Assembly (NCBI GenBank): GCA_037176885.1
Contig: JAWWNJ010000233.1
Span: 124,001 to 188,000, forward strand
Length of the DNA: 64,000 bases
Source of the DNA: Favolaschia claudopus
Taxonomy: Eukaryota > Basidiomycota > Agaricomycetes > Agaricales > Mycenaceae
Direction: 5' to 3'
Part shown: positions 12,232 through 21,281 of the stretch, piece after piece
Layout: each line of letters opens with the position of its first letter
Numbering within the stretch: the first letter of the stretch is position 1
Translations under genes and position numbers: made by a program
Notes under the pieces: model-generated
Seen by the model: only the letters and a program-made list of their open reading frames with translations
The model's database searches: none
Told to the model about the DNA's origin: nothing

Positions 12232-12469
12232 TGTTGGAATTCTGAGGCTGTGACGCGCCGCCTCGCGAACCTTCCAGAATATTCCGTTCGACTCACTTTA
12301 ACAGAACCTAGTAGAATTAGCTAGAATACTTACTGCAGTATAAATACAAGCCTGAATCTACAGTGTAGGGCATCTGTTTGCCCTAACACACAGTCTATCT
12401 AACCATAGTGTGATCGCAAACCTATTCCTCGTACTTGATCTCGGCATCCTTGCCGCGCGAAATTCAACA
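12232..12469 (+). repeat. 3' LTR
   Basis: Direct repeat of 10723-10959. Followed by the CATTC target duplication and by the continuing F-box pseudogene. Confidence 0.9.
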
Positions 12470-13190
12470 CATTCATCCGCCCGCAGACCCAAGCGTCCCG
12501 CCTCTGATATCTCTCCGTTTGTGGGTGGATTCCTTCAGCGAACCGGCGCAATTAGATCCCGTGTTATCTCATTTCAATCTCTCCGAGCTGAAAGCTCTCT
12601 GCATCGACGCTTCGAGCGATGTAACATTTCCTTGGGACAAAATATCTCCGGATATGATTCAGATTCTTGATATCAGTATCATGGTGAGTGGATTGTACAA
12701 CATGTGCGGACGCAATGATACATGATGTGGATAGAGCGAGTCGAATACGTTCGGTGACCTTGGCCGATTCGTCAACCTTCGATTTCTCCGTATACGCATC
12801 GATCCTGAGGGGGCAGACCCTCGACTGCTGTATCCATCCTTCAAATGGCTACACGGTGCCCGGTTATGCGCACAATCGTAGTCTCGCTATTCGTATCTCA
12901 AGTTCAAGACGCTAATCCCGAGGATTATGCCGAACTCGACTTCGTACTGGCGTCCTTCCCACTCCATATCATGGTCGAACTTGAAATTGAACTTGAAGAC
13001 GGCGACGCTGACGACGACGATTACTCCCTTGGATCTTTACTAGAACATCCATTCGACTCTTTCCCTCGGCTTCGGGTACGAACTTCGGTCATTCTTTGCC
13101 CATTCAATTTGATTCCATGCATTCTACTCCAGGTCTGTACAGCGTATCGATCTGACAAACAGATTACTGCTCGGTGGCGGGTATGTTTGA

Positions 13191-14110
13191 TATTCTAACC
13201 ATTGATAAGGTTGACTTTGACCACCGTGCATAGGCAATTGTTGATGAACTATGATTCTGGTACAGCACTGCCAAACCTGCAATTTTTGGCATCATCTACC
13301 CCCAAGTCGAACGCGAAGTCCCATTGTTGATATGCATAGAATGCGCCACCTTCGCCTCCGAGCTGCCGGATTGTTTGAAATTCGATTTGCTTTGACTTGG
13401 AGATTTCATCGAGAAAAGTAGGAAACTTTGTACGGAGAATGGATCTGTCTCTAGATCTGAGAGGCAAAACAACGAACGTCCTGAGATATGATTGAAGTAA
13501 ATTGACGTTTTACGCGTCAAAAACGTCGAGCCGCGTCAAAGCTTCTGTGCTTGTGCGCAAGGCCTGCCTCCGAATCGAACGGCGTATCCATCGTGTTATG
13601 TTCAACCTTGTCAAATGGCTGTGGACGCGCGCCACGCGCTGGCAGGCTTAAAGAGATTCCAAAACTCGCTGCCAGGGTGGGACGAACGAGCCACTGAACT
13701 TTGAATTCGTTAGATTGAGAGCGTTCCCAGTGTTGTTCACTGATTCAAGGGGTGCACCGGGATAGATGAGATTAAGATTACATGGTCTAGGAATTTCGGT
13801 CCGGCGAAGTAAAAGATTCCGATGATTGGATACAGAGTCCCCGAGACTCGAACTCGGTCCGAAAGCGCACGATCAGCTTAGCCGTTATTCTGCATGGCTG
13901 GTGCTCGGTTACCCATGAACTCTGCAATGCGTAACGCCAACGCCTCACTTGCAGAGAAAGAGGCGACGTACAGTATGCTTTTGACGGCGAAGAAAGTCGC
14001 TGAATAGTGAGTTTGGCTTATGCAAACTAGCGACTAGCAAAATCATCAATTTCAGATGAACACAAAATGTAATTCGAAGGAAAAACCGTCGACAGCCGAA
14101 TGCGCAGCTA
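13191..14110. other. Intergenic region
   Basis: Apart from the tRNA-like sequence at 13833-13924 and the block resembling 9770-9870, nothing is recognised. Open frames here are short and have no known content. Confidence 0.35.
13833..13924 (-). tRNA. tRNA-like sequence, probably decayed or non-canonical
   Basis: On the minus strand a perfect T-arm (5-bp stem CCGAG/CTCGG around TTCGAGT, an internal promoter B-box) lies at 13841-13857. The two ends pair over 8 bp as an acceptor stem (13917-13924 with 13833-13840, one G-T pair). The 59 nt between acceptor and T-arm is longer than usual, which would fit an intron or a long variable arm. No convincing D-loop GG or anticodon loop could be placed, so no isotype is given. 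A tRNA pseudogene or tRNA-derived repeat fits equally well. Confidence 0.35.
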
Positions 14111-15762
14111 CTACTCTGAAATCGGCAAGGGAGGATTCGCATCCACAGCGGTAATCTTGGGGTATTCGTATGTTCCATCCGTCAGCGAAAGCGTCGGTCC
14201 GTAGAATCGCAAGATGAAACTGAACTTGGCGCCATCTGCGGGCGTCGGTAGCCAACTGCACCAGGGATAAGTAAATCAGCGCTGAAGCCTTCGAGATACA
14301 GAGACGAAGCAGATTAAATAAACGCACTTGGCTTCCCACTCAGCCGCCACCTCCACATCCGTACTCTGCAGCAGCATATAAAACGCCTTCGCGTCCCCGC
14401 CCGCTCCGTTTCCCTTCCCATTGTACACAGGAGTCCCATCGGGATACGTCAGATCCGCGCGATCCCCCAACGAATACCGATCCACCGCATTCGGAACCAA
14501 AAACCCCTCCCCATCATACACCGTCAACCAAAGTCCAAAATCCCCTTGGCACATCCGGCTTCCCGCCGCCAAACTGCACCAAATACGTCTGATTCGCATA
14601 GAACTCCTGGGCGACGGTGTACGACGGGTGGATCTGGATGGCTTGCGTGGAGGTGAGTTGGAGGGTACGCATTGGAGATGCTGGTGTAGGCGCGGAGGTC
14701 GTAGCGAGTGTGGAAGTCGCCGGAGAGGGAGGGGAGGGTGGTTGACCAGAGGCTGTCGCTGCTGAGGGGGAGGAGATTGGCTGGGTTCAGAGGAACCTGC
14801 TGCACGAGGTTGAGCGCGGTGGTGTAGGCGCTTGCGAGGTCGACGCCGGCGGGTGGGGTGTACGATTCAGAGGAGACGGAGATCCCCGCTGCCTCAAGCG
14901 TCGTTGCAACATGTTCTGCATCTGAAGCTTCTTCTGCGGGGTTGAATGATGCGAGGCGCGAAAGGAGCTGGAGGAGGTGGAGCGGGGGGTTATCCACGGC
15001 GAGACCGTCATTGAGTAGGGCGGATGTGAGTGGTGGGGCACCGGACGAAGGGGTGTTTAGTAGTGAAGTGAGTCTGAAGTGCGGTTGGATGGTGGAGACG
15101 ATGTGGTCGACGTCGGTGGAGTTGAAAACTTCGATCCGAAGAAGTATCTGGCCGTATACAGTGGGCAACGAGATGGTTCCCGCGTAGCCGTCGCTTGCGT
15201 CAGGGATGAGATCACACCCCGCATTCGAAGGTCGGTATTGTATGAGATATTTTCCAGCCATGCTACTAGTGACAGTGCCGATTGAACAAACGTTGTTCCC
15301 ATACCTATGGTACAATGTCAACATCTTTCGATTCGAACAACAAGGAAGTTTCCAAGACGCACAGATCGTAGAACGGCAAGACATAAAAGCGGCCGAGCTC
15401 CCTCTCCGGCATTGTTACAACGACATCGCCAGCGGAGAGATCCAGCAATGCTGCGGAGTACAGCGTGTCGGTGTTGGGTAAAATGACTGTGCGGGAGCTC
15501 GCGTTTGCTAGGGCCGTTACGTGTACGAAGGTGTTGGTGGCGAAATCATTGGAGGCACTGGCGACGGACATTGAGTTGGCGACAATGACGTAGGGGCTCA
15601 ATGGTAGAGCGTACTATGAAAATTGATGAAGATTCATCCTCGAGCATGACTGGAAACACTCACTACCAAGGCGTCGACTGTAGCATTTTGAGCCGAAGTC
15701 GTTGGAGCAGCTAGGGACACGGAGGATCCGAGGACTGCGAGCAGAAGAGAAAGAAAAATCAT
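14111..15762 (-). pseudogene. Secreted DUF1254/DUF1214 protein with two apparent frameshifts
   Basis: Family of unknown biochemical role, often secreted. Exon 1 (from ATG 15762-15760) encodes a signal peptide MIFLSLLLAVLGSSVSLAAP. Exon 2 carries the DUF1254 hallmarks TVILPNTDTLYSAALLDLSA and ELGRFYVLPFYD; exon 3 continues YGNNVCSIG. The last exon after an intron at about 14260-14326 gives the DUF1214 ending NWLPTPADGAKFSFILRFYG. Within exon 3 the frame changes twice: after RAYTSISNAY (about 14667, one extra C) and just before LTVYDGEGF (about 14530, one or four extra bases). No intron fits at either place. Either the gene is recently inactivated or the assembly has two indels. Stop TAG at 14111-14113. 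Confidence 0.7.
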
Positions 15763-16911
15763 GATGTAAATTAGAATAGAAAGGTGAGGGGTTGGAATAG
15801 ATACGAGCAGTTTAAGTAATGAATCTCTCCAACGGCGACATCGTGGGCCCTCGGGCAAGACCAAAGGTGGTTTTTGACGGCCATCGGGTGCGATCCGGAT
15901 TTGAATGAGGGGCGATGCAACTGCTATTGAGAAGCCGACGGAAGAAGATGCAATGCGCGATGCTTTATGACGAGAGAGACGAACCCATTATCCGCCATAT
16001 CCGCACCTATCGTGCGGCCGGAACACCACAGTGGTCCCCAGAATCTCTCAGTGTCTTCCTCCCGACACTCTGAACGTACGAAGCCGGCACGTGCACCAAA
16101 AGAGCAAAAACAGCGTCACCACTGCTGTGTCACCGCCGCACATCGAGCGCATTAATCGGCGTCGGTCTGGAGCCGGGTACGTGCTCTCAGTGTATGGTAT
16201 CTGGGCATACCAGTCACTGCCGTCGTCCTTGAGCGGAGCTTTGGCGGATACAGGGCTTGGCATGAAGGGAGGAGACGACAGCAAAAATTGCCGGATACGG
16301 AAATCTCCGACTGTCAGTATTGACAGGTGTTTGCTTAGTCAGCTTCTTCCGCTCTTCCGCAACGCCCACCATCGACTTGCCATCCACTCACTGTTTCTGG
16401 TCCGGCTTTGGAGTGCGGACTATCTAGTAGATTGGCTCAACGGCGTACTCTTAGTTCGAGCCTCGATCGGCCGAAGAAGCAAAATCTCGACCCATCGCTT
16501 GCTTTTCAAGTCAGGCTTCGCCGAACCTTTCAAAGCGCCGCGTCAAGCTCTTCCCGATGCTGCCATACTCAACCTAAACATACTGATATTCGAAGCCTAC
16601 TCCCAGATTTCTCCGCTATAATCTCTCCACCCACAAACTATAATACATGTGTCGCTTTAAGTATTCCATACGACCAACAAAACTCGGGCTCTTCTTCGTC
16701 ATCTAACGACAAAATCACGCCCTCGAACAATCACGAGCTCTTCTCTGGCTCTCTAATGGCTTGATAAACCGTCACCGCAGCTGAGCTCGCCGCCGGCTGC
16801 CTTTTCGTCAACGGCTGCCGGTGTCTAATGACCATTACGGATATAATCATATTTAATCCCAGCTCTCTGCAGTCTTCAGTAAACTCAAACTCAAAGTCAA
16901 CACCTCCAACG
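15763..16911. other. Divergent intergenic region
   Basis: About 1.15 kb between the starts of the DUF1254 gene (-) and the dehydrogenase gene (+), so it should hold both promoters. One 196-residue open frame (16031-16621, +) has no recognisable domain, start context or homologue in the window and is not called. Confidence 0.4.
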
Positions 16912-18553
16912 ATGTCATCCAACACCCTCCCCACCTCCTCGTTCAACACCACCGCCGACGAGGTCGCGAACGTCTTCGCCGATGAGATTCGGGGGAAAAC
17001 TGGCAAGTGATTTTCTCACCGATTCACATATGATGCCCCACTTACAAACGGTGAATAGTTCTGATTACCGGAACCTCCCTCAAAGGAATCGGCTTCGAAA
17101 CCGCCCGCGTCATCGCGAAATATGCGAAGCTGTTGATCATTGCGGGGTATAACGAGGAGAGGTGTGTAGCACGAATCATTCATTATTCAAGTTCGATCAC
17201 ACGAACGAAATAATGCAATTCCAACTCAATCCACCGCAGACTCAAGCTCTCCGAAGACGCCATCAAGAAAGAGACACCCTCCGCTAATATCTACCGCCTC
17301 ACAGTCGATCTCTCCTCGCTCGCCAGCGTTCGTAAAGCCGCAGCGGAGGTCAATGCGCTCCCTGATCCCCTACACGTACGTATATATTATCTATCTCTCC
17401 TTCTCAGACACTTCCAATCTTCCTATGACTATTGGCTAATCAAACCTTGCATTTCACTAGATTCTGATCAACAACGCCGCCGCCACCCGCACAGGCTTCA
17501 CCCTCCAGTTAACCTCTGACAACATCGAATTGCAATACGCGACGAACCACGTCGGGCCTTGGCTCTTCACCAACCTCCTCGTTCCTAAGCTCCTCGCATC
17601 CTCCTCCAACGCCGGTACGTCCTCCTCCCCATCTTCATTCAATCCCTTCCGATGTTAACAAGCCACTCTATTCTCGAAGGCCACACCTCCACCCCCCGCG
17701 TGATCTTCCTCTCCTCCGACACGCACTACTTCGGCACCGGCGTCGATTTCGCCTTGCTCCAGACCCCCACCTTACCCCAGGTCAAGGAGGAATTCGACGG
17801 GTTCAAGACGTACTGGGGCACGAAGTGCACGCCCATATTGACTGCGATTGAGTTGAGCAAGAGGACGGGTGGCAGGGTTGCGGGGTTTAGCTTGGCGCCG
17901 GGACGTACGTTGTTTCGTTTCCTTATTTGTTATTTTAGGAGTGGGTTCGATTAACCTATCGAACGTTGGGAACAGTGATCTTCACAGGCGCTTTGGAAGA
18001 CCCCGCCGTTGCGGAGTATTTAAAGGCTGGAGGTGAGTGTACTTCTCTAATCCTGATTCGTCCTTGCATACCTTCAAATGCGATCACTGATTGCCTTGTC
18101 TCCAGGCTACCTCTCCGCGGAAGGCAAGCCCGTTGAGGAGAAGCATCCTTGGAAGACGCTCGAGCAGGGTGCGGCGACGTAAGCTAAATTCAACCTTCAA
18201 TGTCGATCGCTGTTTGATTTGTTTTGCGCATATGCATAGAACTCTGACCGCCGCATTCGATACTCGTCTTAACGGTGCGCCTCCATCCCTCTCCCTCGCT
18301 CATCCTGTTTCCTCAAACTGACTCGAATAATATGAATTAATTCAGACAAAGCCGGCGCTTTCCTCAGCGACTGCAACGTCAAGGACGGTGCCGCGCACAG
18401 TACCGATCCCGTACGTATACATTCTGCGCTTGGTTTTCTCTCCGTCCTGTAATAGGAAGCAAAATGCTGACAAAAATGTCTGCATAGGCGACGGCGGAGA
18501 AGTTGTGGGCTGTAACGGAGAAAATCGTCGGGGAGAAGTTTGAGTTCCAGTAG
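16912..18553 (+). CDS. Short-chain dehydrogenase/reductase (SDR)
   Basis: NAD(P)-dependent oxidoreductase of unknown substrate. About nine short exons read as one SDR fold. The nucleotide-binding motif is TGTSLKGIG (TGxxxGxG) near 17058, followed by the region around NIYRLTVDLSS. NNAAAT (an NNAG variant) is near 17468, ATNHVGPWLFTNLL near 17536, and the strand with the catalytic serine is VIFLSSDTHYFG (17700 on). The active-site YWGTK (YxxxK) is near 17812. ATG at 16912 starts an N-terminal extension of about 30 residues before the first strand. Stop TAG 18551-18553. The layout resembles the fungal retinol-dehydrogenase/WW-domain-oxidoreductase-like group. No biosynthetic partners adjoin it. 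Confidence 0.88.
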
Positions 18554-18703
18554 GTTCAGGGTAGAATCGAAGAGGCTGAAGATGATTTGTATTTCTTTCT
18601 CTAAGGCACGGAGTCACGTTGTGACACGGGCGTGACACGCTTGCTTCTCCCCGTCATCGTCATCAAGTTGCCACTTGGGTCCACTGAAACCTAGCACGCT
18701 GAC

Positions 18704-19350
18704 ATGCATCCTGCGCTAGAAATAAGCAATATTGAGAGGTTACCCGTAGCTTGGCGTGTAAGCCGTCTTTGTGCTGGGTTAGAGTTGCCGGGATTTTCAC
18801 TGACATCCAAGTCGTGGCCCGTCTGCAGGAAACCGCCAAATCCGCGTGCAGCGGCAAAGTCTCCTCTGTTGGCAAGTTCTTGCAATCACTACACCTCGAG
18901 ACATTCGATGGCCACCCGTCTCTTCTATTGCCGATCGTTTACTACAATCTGCGCCTGCCTGGAGACTCCTTAGACGCGCATACACTCGAGGGCCGTACAA
19001 TCGCCGCCCAGATCGTTCTCAAGATCCTCACTTTCATGGAAAATATGCCCAAGGAAGCATTAATGGAGATATGGCCCCGTTATTGGTGGTGGCTTCAAAA
19101 GCTCCATCCTCTCGACGATGGGGAAAGTCCGCCACACTGCTTGATAGCTCTCGCGCTATTTCTCTTTGACATCTCTCGAGGTGTGGATCAACCTTCGTCT
19201 TCTGTGTTAGCGCGAACGCCTGGTCTCCGTGTATATGTTGGGCGGGCCTGGATTTACTTCGGGGGACGGTCTGCGGAAGTTGAAGAGTCGTTAACATCAA
19301 AGATGCGCCTCGGCTTTCCACCTTCTTTGAGTTCAACCATCGCGGACTAA
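18704..19350 (+). pseudogene. Truncated relative of the MYND-finger family
   Basis: The first exon (MHPALEISNIERLPVAWR, 18704-18757) has the same 18-residue form as the first exons of the MYND genes at 45-55 kb (MHPxLxxSNLDRLPxAxR). After an intron ending near 18809 a frame continues to 19350 with MEIWPRYWWWLQKLHP and TPGLRVYVGRAWIYFG. These match LEIWPRYWSWFQFVHP and TPRLRVYIGRSW of the gene at 51344. The match ends near 19290; the central helical region and the MYND finger are absent. It is a 5' fragment, so probably not functional, although the remaining frame is open. Confidence 0.65.
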
Positions 19351-19868
19351 AACCCCACGCGAAAGCGGTCGTCGTCACGGGAGAAGCTGAACCTGAAGTT
19401 CCCGGACTGCAGCAAGTATTGCACAGAGCCGCAAGGAGTAATGGAGTCATAACGCCCAGCGTGGTGGTATTGAACCCCGGCTTTCCAGACGAGAATTCGT
19501 TTCTCGTAATGCGAACGCGACGGGCTGCCTCGAATTCCGGTGATCTTGTGCATTCGTTTCTCTTCTAGTTTCTGTTGTAATACCGTATAGTGCAGAATTG
19601 TAAACAGTTGGTTTCCCGAGGCTTCCAGAAGTATGTTAGGGTTTTGGTACCACTATCGAGCTCTCAGAGTTCAGCCTATCAATTGTTCGGTGTACATTTT
19701 ACAGAGATATGAATCCCGTTATTAAGAACATGTCGAGTGAGTGACATGAGTACAAAAATGTATACAATGGCGAGCTCCATCAAAAAGTTATCGAGCTAGA
19801 TTTTCGTGCGCACGGGCAAGTGGCATTCTTCCTAGAATACGACGAGCACTGAATACGGTTGAATCACA
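19351..19868. other. Region before the LINE ORF1
   Basis: No gene seen. It may include the 5' untranslated part of the LINE, but the element's 5' end could not be placed. Confidence 0.35.
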
Positions 19869-21281
19869 ATGCATCGATTATCTCCTACAACGCATGAAAA
19901 AACCCTCTTGATCTTAACCATCACAAACACATTCAGTGGCACACACACAGTACCAACAGAAACCGGCAGAATCCCACCGACGATGTCCACGACAGACTCG
20001 ACAGCCCCCAACGGACGCGCGAGGAGCTCTAACGCGACGTCAGCAAGCGCCGCGGGCAACAATCAGCGAGTGGCACGCGACCCCGGTCACGATGCCACTT
20101 CCCACGGCGCGATCGGCGAGCTTCTCGCTCTCATCGACTCCTGGAAAGCTGCAGGACGGATCGGCAATAACGGAAGGGAGAAGGCGATCCAGCTCGCGCA
20201 ACGGATACGTGAGGGGGATACCGGTGGCAAGGTGAGTGCTCCTCCGAGTCCTGCATCTGACGCCGCAGTCGACGCGTTCGCGGAACGCGCTATGGCCGCG
20301 ATTCAAAGCAAGCTCAACGCGCTTTCACCGGCCGCCCCAACCCCTCATCGCGACGCGGACACGCGAACCCCACCGGCAGCGCCACCCCGCCCCCCCGCCC
20401 CTCCCAGGGAACTTCTGGTCACCATCTCAATGGCTAAGGCGGACCGCAAGTCCCAGAACCGACTCCGAAGCCCGGCTGAGCTCAAGGTAGGCATCGAAGC
20501 GGCTATGGGGAAGATTCCCGCACCGGGACTTCAGGGCGGCAAAATCCACAGTGTCCGTAAACTCGCCAACGGCAATATCCTCATCCAGGCCAACACCGAG
20601 GAGCAAGCGAACTTGCTCATGGTCCACGGGCGAGAATGGATCAACCACTTCGAACCAGCAGCCTCTATCCACAAGGAAACGATCACGCTCGTGGCTAGTT
20701 ATGTCCCGACCACATTCGACCCAAAGGCGGAGGGGGCTAAGACGGCAGTCTACCACGACAACCAAGGTACGATACCGTCCCCATCCGCCATCAAGGACAT
20801 TCGCTGGCTCCATGAACAGAAGGACGCCTCGGTGAAGAAACTAGCGTCATCACTTCTCATTGTCCTCGATGATCGAAATGCCGCCACCGCTCTCATCCGC
20901 AAGTCTCTCTCGCTCGTTGGTACCTCGTGCCCTGTGTCATTACACACACCCCCTCCTGTACAATGTTTTCATTGCCAAGAATTCGGCCATATAGCCAAGG
21001 CGTGTTCCAAACGTAAGGACCCCGCCAGCATCAAATGCGCTCGATGCGCTGGACCACACCCCACAAGGGACTGTGCGTGCCCCAACACGCCGCGGTGCTC
21101 GAACACGAGGACGTGCACACATATTGTTGTGTGTTGCACTAATTGTGGAGGCCCGCACAAGGCGTTCGCAAACGTATGCCCCGTAAAGGCACGAGCAATT
21201 GCTCTCGCGGCAGCACGCCAGCCATCCCCGTACCCAGGTTCGACAGATGCCCCCCGCGCCGGCTCAGGCGCGCGGTGGTAA
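19869..21281 (+). CDS. LINE ORF1 protein with three zinc knuckles
   Basis: 470 residues from ATG 19869; ATG at 19984 (MSTTDSTAP) is a reasonable alternative start. The N-terminal third is low-complexity and helical, and a proline-rich stretch lies near residues 160-180. The C-terminal quarter holds CFHCQEFGHIAKAC (CX2CX4HX4C), CARCAGPHPTRDC (CX2CX4HX4C-like) and CCTNCGGPHKAFANVC. This array is typical of nucleic-acid-binding ORF1 proteins of I/Jockey/Tad-type LINEs and would coat element RNA. The TAA stop (21279-21281) touches the ATG of ORF2. Confidence 0.85.
   Translation: MHRLSPTTHEKTLLILTITNTFSGTHTVPTETGRIPPTMSTTDSTAPNGRARSSNATSASAAGNNQRVARDPGHDATSHGAIGELLALIDSWKAAGRIGNNGREKAIQLAQRIREGDTGGKVSAPPSPASDAAVDAFAERAMAAIQSKLNALSPAAPTPHRDADTRTPPAAPPRPPAPPRELLVTISMAKADRKSQNRLRSPAELKVGIEAAMGKIPAPGLQGGKIHSVRKLANGNILIQANTEEQANLLMVHGREWINHFEPAASIHKETITLVASYVPTTFDPKAEGAKTAVYHDNQGTIPSPSAIKDIRWLHEQKDASVKKLASSLLIVLDDRNAATALIRKSLSLVGTSCPVSLHTPPPVQCFHCQEFGHIAKACSKRKDPASIKCARCAGPHPTRDCACPNTPRCSNTRTCTHIVVCCTNCGGPHKAFANVCPVKARAIALAAARQPSPYPGSTDAPRAGSGARW

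Larger units (their letters stand above)
10723..12469 (+). mobile_element. Gag-only (non-autonomous) Copia-type LTR retroelement
   Basis: About 1.75 kb, bounded by two near-identical direct repeats of about 237 bp that begin TGTTGGAATTC and end AATTCAACA. The 5-bp target duplication CATTC lies at 10718-10722 and 12470-12474. One intact reading frame (11028-11873) encodes a Copia-type Gag with a CCHC knuckle. No protease, integrase or reverse transcriptase is present, so pol functions must come from another element. A polypurine tract (AAGGGGGAG, 12223-12231) sits directly before the 3' LTR. Near-identity of the LTRs implies a recent insertion. Confidence 0.9.
10203..13190 (+). pseudogene. F-box gene broken by an LTR element
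   Basis: The 5' part (10203-10616) encodes an F-box protein N-terminus (VPEVLDHCISF, LLACSLVARSWVYAAQSRLF) closely related to the minus-strand genes at 31299 and 60803. It runs out of frame near a C6 run at about 10590 and stops at 10614-10616. A related reading continues in another frame (FPIANIFWHFSPAIQHLDM) up to 10722. There the gag-only LTR element (10723-12469) interrupts it, and it resumes exactly after the element (ISLRLWVDSF, LSELKALCIDASS, GRFVNLRFLRIRIDPEG) to about 13080. An intron appears at 12683-12733. Frame is broken more than once, so this is an old F-box gene disabled by at least one indel and by the insertion. The 3' limit is approximate. Confidence 0.75.

Noticed and set aside
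16031..16621. 196-residue plus-strand open frame before the dehydrogenase
   Set aside because: No recognisable content, no paralogue, lies in a divergent promoter region.
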